From contig NZ_SPJX01000184.1 in NCBI RefSeq assembly GCF_004458765.1, positions 372,001 to 436,000 on the forward strand: a stretch of DNA of 64,000 nucleotides, in the 5' to 3' direction. A program made the position numbers and the translations under genes. The notes under the pieces are model-generated. The model was not told where the DNA came from. It saw only the letters and a list, made by a program, of their open reading frames with translations, and did not search any database. The DNA comes from Microvirga pakistanensis (GTDB taxonomy: Bacteria; Pseudomonadota; Alphaproteobacteria; Rhizobiales; Beijerinckiaceae). Below are positions 46,126-54,147 of the stretch, piece by piece. Positions within the stretch are counted from its first letter, which is position 1, and each line of letters starts with the position of its first letter.

Positions 46126-46580
46126 CCGTTCTCTGCCTTCCTGGCGAGCGCCTGCTGGTAGCATTTCTCACAGAACGGCTTTCCATCCCGTGAGGCCCGC
46201 TCCAGCGCACCGAGCTGGGTTTCCGACGAGACGCCGAGCAGGTTGCCGGCCGTTTGATCGCCGGGTGCGGGCGCACCTCCGCCCGCTTGGTCTCCGATTA
46301 AAACGGTAGCGAGACCCGTAGTGATGATGCCACCGTGGGATGTGGTATCGCCGACACGAGCTGCATTCAGTCCGCCGATGAAGACGCTGGTCGAGCCCTT
46401 CACGATCAGGTCGGGTGGCCCGGCGCAAACACACATGTCGGTGATCCTTGCGGCCGGAAGACCGCCGATCAGGACGGTCGGCATGCAGGGCCCCGAGATC
46501 GGACCTCCGACATGCGGCACGACTCCGGTCACCATGGGACAGGTGTGCAGATCGGTCAAACGCGCGGCGGGCATGCCCAT
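46122..46580 (-). CDS. PAAR-domain spike-tip protein
   Basis: A 152-residue protein from ATG 46580, eight bases after GGAGG. The PAAR repeat spans most of it: MPAARLTDLHTCPM, GPISGPCMPTVLIGGLPAAR, ITDMCVCAGPPDLIVKGS and TSVFIGGLNAARVGDTTSHG. It carries the Cys and His residues that bind zinc at the cone tip. The last 50 residues are a short extension ending in a CxxC (PFCEKCYQQ), too small for a toxin. It caps VgrG in the T6SS. It is divergent from rhs with a 144-base shared promoter region. Confidence 0.9.
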   Translation of the reverse strand: MGMPAARLTDLHTCPMVTGVVPHVGGPISGPCMPTVLIGGLPAARITDMCVCAGPPDLIVKGSTSVFIGGLNAARVGDTTSHGGIITTGLATVLIGDQAGGGAPAPGDQTAGNLLGVSSETQLGALERASRDGKPFCEKCYQQALARKAENG

Positions 46581-46724
46581 TCGTGGCACCTCCACTGATC
46601 GCTCACGATTATCGCCGCGTGGGGCCCGGTTATTCAAGAGATATCTAGACACCCCGAGCAGTGAGGATCTACGCTCACGGTTACGCCTCGAATTTCCGGA
46701 GGTGGGCCTGGATACTCGCGAGAC

Positions 46725-49715
46725 ATGAGCGGGCCGACGCGCATTGAGTCGGAGCAGATTGATCTGTTGGCGCGCCAGCTCCAACGGCGCCAGATCCTCG
46801 GCCATTTTCGGCGGCTCGGGATAGCAGTCGAACCCAGTGCGCTTCGCAACGTCTTCCATCTGCGCGATGCGGAGAACCGCTCTGCCCAGGTTGCCTTCCG
46901 CGACGACGGAGCTGTTCAGACTCGCTCGGCGGCTGGCCGGATCACCACCTACCGGTTCAACGCCGAGGGCGAACTGGTCGGCCGCACCGAGCCAGGCGGT
47001 CTCGTAGTGACGAGCGAGGTCGAGCCCGCAACCGGAGCGCGCAGGATCTCCCGTCAGGGATATGGCGAATTCCGCATATGCCAAGATCCTTTCGGCCTGC
47101 CGGAAGCCATTGAGTATCCGGACGGGACGTCCGTTCGCTTCGACCAGGACCGGCCGGGCGGCGAAGGGATCCACGACCAGGCTGATCAGGTGACGATCTG
47201 CGAGCGCGACGAGGATGGAGAGGTCACTGCCATCATCGACCGCAACGGCTGCCGGACGGACATGGTCGAGATCGTCGAGGAGGGACGACGGACCCTCCAG
47301 GTCACGCAGGCGGACGGGACCAGGAACGTCTTCGTGCTCGGATCCGAGGGCGGCCTGAAGGAGTGGTGGGTCAACGGTGCGTGCGTCGCGACCTATGCGA
47401 TGGGAGAGGGCCCGCTTCCGGAGTCTGCAAACTTCGCCGACGGCCACTGGGTCAGGTTCGAGAAGAAGGATGGCCGGATCGTCACGGCTGAGAGCCCGAA
47501 CAGCCGCGTCAGCCTCATCTATGACGCGGCAGGCCGCCTCGTGGAGGAGGACCAGAACGGGATCAAGGTCCGCTACCAGCGGGACAGGACGGGCCTACTG
47601 ACCGCGATCGTTCTGCCCGACGGAGAGTGGCTCGGCTTTGCCTATGATGGCGACGGGCGCCTGGCAAAGGTGAGGGACTGGAGCGGGGCAGTGACGACGC
47701 TCGCGTGGGCCCCGACGGGCCAGATGTCCAACCTCTCGCACCCGAATGGCGTCTCGACGGCCATCCAGTCGAATCCGCTCGGCTTGGTAACCGAAGCCAG
47801 GACGACCTCGACCCGGACCGAGACGGCCGTCTGCGCGCTCGCGTACCAGTACGACGCGATGGATCGCGTGATCGCGATGACCGAGGATGGGGCGGCGCGC
47901 CATTTCCGCTACGATCCGGTGGGCCGGCTCACCGCCGTCGAGGCGCCGGACCCGGCGCTTGCAGAGGCCTGGACCCTCGACCCGATGGGAAACCGCCGGT
48001 TCGAGAATGGCGCGCCGGTCTCGGTCGATTGCATGAACCGGGTCACCGGCGGGGCGGCGGGCGCGGCGCGCTACGATGCGCTCGGGCGCACCATTGCGGT
48101 CGCGACGCCGCGGGGGCCGGCCCAGCTGAGCTACAACGGCCAGGGCCAGCTCGTCCGGGCCGAAATCGCCGGCCGCGTCGTGGCGGAGTACGCCTATGAT
48201 GCGTTCGGCCGACGGATCTCGAAGAAGGTCAACGGCCGGGTCACGCGTTACCTTTGGGCCGGTCAGTCCCTCCTCTGCGAGTGGGCGGAAGGTGGGGAAG
48301 GACCTTGGACCCGACGCGACCACCTCGTCCTGCCGGACCTCTTCGTTCCCCTCGCAATGCGGGTGGACGGCCGAATCTACCGGCAGCACACGGACCACCG
48401 CGGCGCGCCTCTTGCGATGACGGACGAGTCGGGCGCGGTGGTCTGGCGCGCAAAGTCCAAGGCGTTCGGCGAGGCCGTTGTCCTGCACGCGACCGTCACA
48501 AATCCGTGGCGCCTCCCGGGCCAGTATCGCGACGACGAGACGGGCCTGCACTACAACCTCGCGCGTTACTACTACCCAAGCATGGGTCGCTACCTGACAT
48601 TCGACCCAGCCTTTGACCCGAGCGGCGGCGGCAACTTCTACCTCTACGCTGCCGGCGACCCGATCAACGGCGCCGACCCCACAGGCGAGATCCTGCCGAT
48701 CGTAGCCGCGATCCTCATCGGTGCGGCCATCGGTGCTGTGATGGGTGCGGCCTTCAAGGCCTGGGAGACGCGCGGACAGCCTTGGGACGCTAACCGGTGG
48801 AGCGAGATCGGCAAGGGAGCGCTGATCGGCGGCGCCATTGGCGCACTGAGCGGCGCCGTTGGGTTCGCTGTCGCAGCAGGCCTCGGGGCGGCCGGCATGA
48901 CGGCGGCCGCTGGCATAGGCACAGCGATGGGTGTCGGTGCAATCGAGGGCGCCGTTACGAGTGTTGTCGAGACCTGCGCGGAAGCCGCTTACTACGACCG
49001 CGCGGTCAGCAATGAAGACCTCCTGAAGAATGCACTACTTGGGGCCGGGATGGGTGCTGTCACTGCTGGCGTTGGCGGCGTCTTCGCCGCGCGCGCAGCT
49101 CGCAAGGCGGCGCAGGAGGCTGCTGAGAAGGCTGCCAAAGAGGCGGCGGAGAAGATGGCGCAGGAGGCGGCCGAGAAAGCGGCCAAGAGGGCCCGGCTCA
49201 ATAAGCACAAGGCCGATGTCGATGCCCAGAGGGCTACGTATGAGAAGAAACTGAGCGAACTCGAAGCGGCGGGCGCAAGTAGAAAGGCAAAAGCACACCC
49301 GAAAAGGAAAATCACAGAGGCTAAAGGAGAGCGTGCTGCCGCGGACCTAATAGAGAAAAATCACCCTGAGCTGGAGATGGTACAGGGTTTCAAACCTGGC
49401 ACAGGCTTCGACCAAGTCTATGTAAAGAAAAACCCAGATGGCAGCGTTGCAGAGTACGTCATTGTTGAGGCGAAGGGCCCTGGCGCCACATTGAGCAAGA
49501 ACGCTAAGAAGGGCGAGCAGATGTCGCAAGATTGGGTCCGCAGAACCGTGGACGAGATGAGGAACTCCAGTGACGCAGAGAAAAGAAAGCTCGGATCCGA
49601 GCTACGGGCGGCGCTTTTTACAGGATCGCCGCCCGTCCGGGGTAAGGTCATCCAAGCCGACGACCATGGGATTGGGCATGAATTGCCATGCCCAAACGGC
49701 GGTAAATATAACTGA
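46725..49715 (+). CDS. Rhs-repeat protein with nuclease-like C-terminal toxin
   Basis: A 996-residue Rhs/YD-repeat protein, without the N-terminal PAAR domain many T6SS Rhs effectors carry. YD repeats fill about residues 60-600 (for example YDAMDRVIAMTEDG, YDAFGRRISKKVNG). The Rhs core end is RYYYPSMGRYLTFDPAFD, then GDPINGADPTGE. Glycine-zipper hydrophobic segments (about 655-760) could aid membrane crossing, followed by an Ala/Glu/Lys coiled coil. The C-terminal 135 residues hold GFDQVYVKK (Asp 896) and IVEAKG (Glu 915, Lys 917), the D...ExK core of PD-(D/E)xK nucleases. Immunity candidates follow directly. Confidence 0.88.
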   Translation: MSGPTRIESEQIDLLARQLQRRQILGHFRRLGIAVEPSALRNVFHLRDAENRSAQVAFRDDGAVQTRSAAGRITTYRFNAEGELVGRTEPGGLVVTSEVEPATGARRISRQGYGEFRICQDPFGLPEAIEYPDGTSVRFDQDRPGGEGIHDQADQVTICERDEDGEVTAIIDRNGCRTDMVEIVEEGRRTLQVTQADGTRNVFVLGSEGGLKEWWVNGACVATYAMGEGPLPESANFADGHWVRFEKKDGRIVTAESPNSRVSLIYDAAGRLVEEDQNGIKVRYQRDRTGLLTAIVLPDGEWLGFAYDGDGRLAKVRDWSGAVTTLAWAPTGQMSNLSHPNGVSTAIQSNPLGLVTEARTTSTRTETAVCALAYQYDAMDRVIAMTEDGAARHFRYDPVGRLTAVEAPDPALAEAWTLDPMGNRRFENGAPVSVDCMNRVTGGAAGAARYDALGRTIAVATPRGPAQLSYNGQGQLVRAEIAGRVVAEYAYDAFGRRISKKVNGRVTRYLWAGQSLLCEWAEGGEGPWTRRDHLVLPDLFVPLAMRVDGRIYRQHTDHRGAPLAMTDESGAVVWRAKSKAFGEAVVLHATVTNPWRLPGQYRDDETGLHYNLARYYYPSMGRYLTFDPAFDPSGGGNFYLYAAGDPINGADPTGEILPIVAAILIGAAIGAVMGAAFKAWETRGQPWDANRWSEIGKGALIGGAIGALSGAVGFAVAAGLGAAGMTAAAGIGTAMGVGAIEGAVTSVVETCAEAAYYDRAVSNEDLLKNALLGAGMGAVTAGVGGVFAARAARKAAQEAAEKAAKEAAEKMAQEAAEKAAKRARLNKHKADVDAQRATYEKKLSELEAAGASRKAKAHPKRKITEAKGERAAADLIEKNHPELEMVQGFKPGTGFDQVYVKKNPDGSVAEYVIVEAKGPGATLSKNAKKGEQMSQDWVRRTVDEMRNSSDAEKRKLGSELRAALFTGSPPVRGKVIQADDHGIGHELPCPNGGKYN

Positions 49716-49753
49716 AACGAACTGCTGCCACGTTGAACAAACCGGAGTCAGAT

Positions 49754-50533
49754 ATGGGTTTGCGCCTTAACAAAATCTCTGATGCGGTCATCAGAGAAAA
49801 CCTTCTTCAAAGTATAGCATTGTTACAGAGTCTCCAAGAGACAGCGGCCCCTGAAGCTGGTCGACAACGCGAACGTCACCTTGTTTCAATTGCGGATCTG
49901 AACTTCGAGATTGGCACAATGACTTACCAGCAAGAGGGTTCTCCAGCCGAAGTCCGCGCTGCACTAGCCAAGGCGGGGCAGTACTTTTTAGAGGGCATAC
50001 ATGGGCGACAGCCACCAAATGCGACTGATTCACGGAATCCCTACGAGTTCGAGAAGGCAATAAGCCTAGTCGTCTGCTTCTGTGATACCTCCTTCCGGAA
50101 ATCACTTGGATCATTTCGTGAGGATAAGTACAGATACCCACCGCATCTGGAGACTCAACTCTTTGGTGAGTACCTGGTTGAACTGATAAAATTTCTGAGC
50201 AGAGGCACTCTAGATGCAGAGGTCTTAGCATCTGTCATCAAACGCGCTAAGGCTGATTCGGCGTCCCGCGATGATCATGTCTTCACCCTCGCAAAGGCTC
50301 GCGGCTTGCAGGCACTCCAGGCCGGCAATGTCAGCGAGTGGGAGCGTGCGGTTGTGGAGCTCGTTGACGCGCACCGCGACGAGGCACTTAAGGGGGAGTA
50401 CAAGCTTCTAGCGGACGGCTTTATCGCGCTGCCAGCCCTTATGCTTGCTCGCCTCGGAATGGAGAGAGGATATACCTGTAGGGTGAATTCACCGTACCTT
50501 CCATTTGGACTCTTGGTAGACATACCCGCATGA
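49754..50533 (+). CDS. Probable immunity protein (Imm49-like)
   Basis: A 259-residue helical protein directly after the Rhs toxin; ATG 49754 is eight bases after GGAG. It has RHLVSIADLNFEIGTMTY, a middle with YEFEKAISLVVCFCD, and TPR-like helices to the end (NSPYLPFGLLVDIP). Size, position and pattern resemble Imm49-family immunity proteins, but this is a tentative match. GC content drops clearly compared with the Rhs core, as usual for toxin/immunity tips. It overlaps the next gene by four bases. Confidence 0.65.
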   Translation: MGLRLNKISDAVIRENLLQSIALLQSLQETAAPEAGRQRERHLVSIADLNFEIGTMTYQQEGSPAEVRAALAKAGQYFLEGIHGRQPPNATDSRNPYEFEKAISLVVCFCDTSFRKSLGSFREDKYRYPPHLETQLFGEYLVELIKFLSRGTLDAEVLASVIKRAKADSASRDDHVFTLAKARGLQALQAGNVSEWERAVVELVDAHRDEALKGEYKLLADGFIALPALMLARLGMERGYTCRVNSPYLPFGLLVDIPA

Positions 50534-50982
50534 GTGAGACATTCTCCTACTACGTCATTGATGAGCGAAAGCTTTCAAGGAATGGCGATGGCCTAAGTGA
50601 TCGGCAGCGCTTTGAGCGGTTGATTGCTGAGGTGAAGCGCTGGGGCGCGCTGTGGGCGCAGATTGAACTCGATGAACTCACATTCATGTATGCTCTCGAG
50701 GCGATTGATGCGCATGTTGGCGGAGAGAAATTCATTCCGGTCCTTACATTCAATAATTCACCTGGAAATGTGCTCGGGAATGATCCTGGCACTTCAAGCA
50801 TCGGCTACTTCAACCCCGAGCAAGCAGCTGATTTAGATTTCGTGGTTTCTGACTTGTCTGGTGAAGAAATTGATGATCCCCGCGTCGACCAGGAGATCAT
50901 CGAAAATGTTCTGCATGCGATACAGTTGTCGTCTAGAGAGGCGGCAAAGAGAGGGCATGCGCTGGCTGTCCTCCATGGGTAG
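50530..50982 (+). CDS. DUF1877-like protein, second immunity candidate
   Basis: A 150-residue protein overlapping the previous gene by ATGA. The segments LTFMYALEAIDAHVG, SIGYFNPEQAADLDFVVSDL and AAKRGHALAVLHG follow the DUF1877 layout, a family often found as polymorphic-toxin immunity genes. No signal peptide, consistent with protection in the cytoplasm against a nuclease. The IS630 element sits 12 bases after its stop, so further downstream genes of the module may have been separated or lost. Confidence 0.6.
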   Translation: MSETFSYYVIDERKLSRNGDGLSDRQRFERLIAEVKRWGALWAQIELDELTFMYALEAIDAHVGGEKFIPVLTFNNSPGNVLGNDPGTSSIGYFNPEQAADLDFVVSDLSGEEIDDPRVDQEIIENVLHAIQLSSREAAKRGHALAVLHG

Positions 50983-50994
50983 AAAAGCCGTTTA

Positions 50995-52043
50995 GAGCAC
51001 CGGACTGGAAATCCGACTCCCGGGGTTTTGGGCTGGTGCGATCTGTGATTCACTCTGTCGAACGGGAGGTGGATCATGGGTCACTGCTATTCTCTCGATC
51101 TTCCGGTGCGGGTGGCTGACTTCGTCGAGGCGGGCCATTCCTGCCGGGCGGCGGCCCGCCACTTTGGGGTCAGTGACAGCTGTGCCATCAAGCTGGTGCG
51201 GCGAACGCGGGACACCGGCTCGCCAGCGCCGGCCCGTCAGGGCCGTCCGCCAGGAGGCGGCAAGCTAGTGCCCTATGAGAGCTTCCTGATCCAGACCGTC
51301 GAGAGGCCTGCCATCACCATGCCCGAACTCGCCAAAAGGCTGCTGGACAAGCACGAGGTCGTCGCAGCCCCGGCGATGCTCTCGCGCTTCCTGTGCCGGT
51401 GCGGCTTCACGTTCGAATAAACAGCTGATGGCTTCGGAATGCGCACGCGCCGACGTGCGGGATGAGCGCCGGGTCTGGCACGCCCAGCGTCAGGCCCGCA
51501 TGCGCGAGCAGCCGCACCGCTTGGTGTTTCTCGATGAGACCTACGTCAACACCAAGATGACCCGGCTGCGCGGGCGCTCGCGCAAAGGCCAGCGGTTGCG
51601 CATGAGCGCTCCCTTCGGGCATTGGACAACCAACACTTTCATTGCTGGGCTGCGCTGCCATGAGCTGAGCGCGCCGTGGATCATTGACGGCCCGATCACC
51701 CGGTTGGCGTTCGAGGCTTACATCGAGACACAACTCGCGCCGAGCCTGCACAAAGGCGACGTGGTGATCCTCGACAACTTAGCCGCCCACAAGAGCGAGA
51801 AGGCCGCGCAGTGTCTGAAGCAACGCGGCGCCTGGTTCCTGTTCCTGCCCCCGTACAGTCCAGACATGAACCCAATTGAGCAGGCCTTCGCCAAGATAAA
51901 GGCACACCTGCGCAAGGCCGAGGCCCGAACGTTCGACGCGCTCTGGCGCGCTCTCGGCGACATCTGCGATTTGTTTGAGCCACAGGAGTGCTGGAACTTC
52001 CTCAGGGCTGCCGGATATGCGCCCGTGTAAGCGTCCGATGCTT
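50995..52043 (+). mobile_element. IS630-family insertion sequence
   Basis: A 1049-base element. The left end GAGCACCGGAC and the reverse complement of the right end AAGCATCGGAC match at 9 of 11 positions. Both are flanked outside by TA (50993-50994 and 52044-52045), the target duplication of IS630/Tc1-type elements. It separates the Rhs immunity genes from the T6SS operon. Confidence 0.85.
51076..52030 (+). CDS. IS630-family transposase in two frames
   Basis: The first frame (51076-51420) holds the helix-turn-helix part: [20 protein letters not shown] and [12 protein letters not shown]. The second (51428-52030) carries the catalytic domain: Asp in [11 protein letters not shown], Asp in [12 protein letters not shown], Glu in [17 protein letters not shown]. 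Two-frame organisation with a frameshift is common in this group, but the A-rich slip site expected at the junction reads GAATAAAC here. Whether fusion still occurs is uncertain. Confidence 0.88.
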
Positions 52044-52311
52044 TAGAGCTTGTCCAAGCCTGTCCCGTCATGCTGCATTCTCTCCTCACGTAATGACTGG
52101 TAAAATTGAGCTAATGACGTCACGCAGAAGGATAAGAGTAGCGTGAGGGTTTGGCGAGCAGACGAGTCACAATAAGGGGTTGCTGGCGCTTAGTCTTGCA
52201 TCTGCACACTCGCTAATCGCTGTAAGCATTGCGCTAAGCCCTGATTACCTCAAACCATGACCGACGGCCCGCGCGTACGACTTGATGCCGATCACGGGAC
52301 AGCGGCCAAAA

Positions 52312-54147
52312 TTAGTGTGGCGCTGTAAGCACAAGATAATAGGAAAACTCTAGGCGGCTCTCAGCATTCTCGCGCTGCACCCGCTCAACAGCCGACTGAA
52401 GCGCCCGCAGATATCCGTGCCCGCTCTCGGCAGCCGGACGCGTCCCAAGTGTCAACCGCTGGTCGCTCGCCAAGGCAACCACCAGATCCAGCCCATAGGG
52501 CGGACCGATCCTGGCCTTGAGCCCGCGGCCCTTGGCACCACCGACTGTTACCTTGAGGTTCGGAGCAAGTGGCTGGTCCGGTGACCCGCCGCCTGGAAGC
52601 AGATGATAGACCTGTCCATCCGACGTGAAGTAGTCCACGCGGATGTAGCTGGGGAACGTCGGCGTCACGAGCTGGAGTTCGAGCGGCATGCCGCCGGTGA
52701 AGCGGACGACGCCAGACTGGGCCGGCTGGCCGACCGCCCCCGGCCCGAAGCGCTGGTCCGTCGACTGAGCGAGCCACGGCTGCCCGAGGAAGCTCAGGAC
52801 GTGGCAGTATGGTTCTCCCACCACGTAGAGGTCCCGATCCACGATTTTCCTCAACCCGGCGATCCCGGATACCTGTTCGATTAGGCGAGTCCGCTCAGCC
52901 GCCGAGCTGAGATGTCCTTTCAGCTGCACCGTCTCGCCGTCCTCGGTGACGTTAGCCTCGACGCGGCCGCACTCGAACGATTGGAGCGAGTCCTGCAACT
53001 GGCGCTGCGGGTCGGCAGTCTGCGCCGGGATGGGAAGAGGCGCGGGTACGAGCGCGACAACGTTGGGCTCGGCTACCGGTGTCGATGGTGCGATCCGAGC
53101 TGCTTCCGGCGGGTCGGCGGGCGGAACAGGGATCGGCTCGGACCCGTGCTGCGCCGGAGCGGACGACAGGGGAGCCCCAAGAGCCGTTATAGGGACCGTG
53201 TCCGGAACCACCTCGCTCGGCGACAGCGGCTGAGGCGGAGGTCCTTGACGGGGCTCAGCTACATTCGGGGCTCTGGGCGAAATCGAGTGGGGCGAGGGGC
53301 GCTCTTCCAAAAGATCCCGATCCGGCGGCGGAACGAGAAGCGGCTCGGATGGAACCGGAGTAGACAGAACGGGATCGGCAAGAGCCGTCACGCGGACTTC
53401 CTCGGGAGCAGCCTCGGTGGGCGAGAGCGGCTGAGGAGATCTTTGGCCGAGCTCCGCCGCGATCGGCGACGTAGGCAATATCGCCTGGAGCGATGTTCGG
53501 GCCTCTGGAAGGTCGTGATCCTTCGGGCCCCCCGTAACCGTCGGCGACGGTGGAACTGCGGCGGTCAGGTCCGGAAGTGCAGCGACCGCCCCATTACTCT
53601 CCGGCTTCGCCTCGGCCGCGGGGAGCAGGGGGGTGGCGGCGACAGCCTCGACCAGATTGGACGATGCGTGGACCTCGGGCAGCGCTTGAACCGGAGGAGA
53701 GCTCAGGGGCTCAGCCGCTGGCGGTGCGATGCTCGGGAGTGGGGTGGGCTCCGACGGGGCAAGAACCGCGCTCAGGTCGCTTCGGACCTTGGCCTCCGCT
53801 TCCCTGAGCGGGTGCTCGACGACCACGTCGAGGGAAATCGGCGGTGACGGGAGCGGCAGCGGGTCAGGTACCTTCGAGAGTTCGATCCATGCAACCAAGC
53901 CCATCGCATGCACCCCGAGCGCCATGACCCAGGCAGCGAGAGAGGTGCGGGGAACCTGCACACGCGGCAACTCGACGCACAGACCGGTGACCGTGATGTC
54001 GTCGGTGTTCTCCTCGTTCGTTGCAGCCGTGTCCTCGGAGGGGTCCACGAGCGGGCATCTCCGTTTTGTCTGAGCCACGGGACCGGCGGCAATTGCTGGC
54101 CACGGCAACGCGAAGCCAACCATCCTGACCCGCGGACTGTTAGTCAC
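52312..54147 (-). CDS. TonB-like, proline-rich T6SS-linked envelope protein
   Basis: A 611-residue protein from a GTG directly abutting the clpV stop (TAG|GTG). A cytoplasmic N-terminus of about 65 residues precedes one membrane helix (LAAWVMALGVHAMGLVAWIE, 70-89). A long Pro/Ala/Ser/Glu linker (about 90-385) with semi-repeated PxPLSPxE blocks follows. Next come a BON-like segment (VQLKGHLSSAAERTRLIEQV) and a C-terminal domain resembling DUF4384 (SYIRVDYFTSDGQVYHLLPG onward). The architecture suggests a periplasm-spanning rod. Its role in secretion is unproven and inferred from the operon. Confidence 0.7.
   Translation of the reverse strand: MTNSPRVRMVGFALPWPAIAAGPVAQTKRRCPLVDPSEDTAATNEENTDDITVTGLCVELPRVQVPRTSLAAWVMALGVHAMGLVAWIELSKVPDPLPLPSPPISLDVVVEHPLREAEAKVRSDLSAVLAPSEPTPLPSIAPPAAEPLSSPPVQALPEVHASSNLVEAVAATPLLPAAEAKPESNGAVAALPDLTAAVPPSPTVTGGPKDHDLPEARTSLQAILPTSPIAAELGQRSPQPLSPTEAAPEEVRVTALADPVLSTPVPSEPLLVPPPDRDLLEERPSPHSISPRAPNVAEPRQGPPPQPLSPSEVVPDTVPITALGAPLSSAPAQHGSEPIPVPPADPPEAARIAPSTPVAEPNVVALVPAPLPIPAQTADPQRQLQDSLQSFECGRVEANVTEDGETVQLKGHLSSAAERTRLIEQVSGIAGLRKIVDRDLYVVGEPYCHVLSFLGQPWLAQSTDQRFGPGAVGQPAQSGVVRFTGGMPLELQLVTPTFPSYIRVDYFTSDGQVYHLLPGGGSPDQPLAPNLKVTVGGAKGRGLKARIGPPYGLDLVVALASDQRLTLGTRPAAESGHGYLRALQSAVERVQRENAESRLEFSYYLVLTAPH

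Noticed and set aside
53100..53800. Plus-strand Arg-rich frames over the proline-rich protein gene
   Set aside because: They are the antisense of Pro/Ala/Ser/Glu codons and have no ribosome sites or family resemblance.
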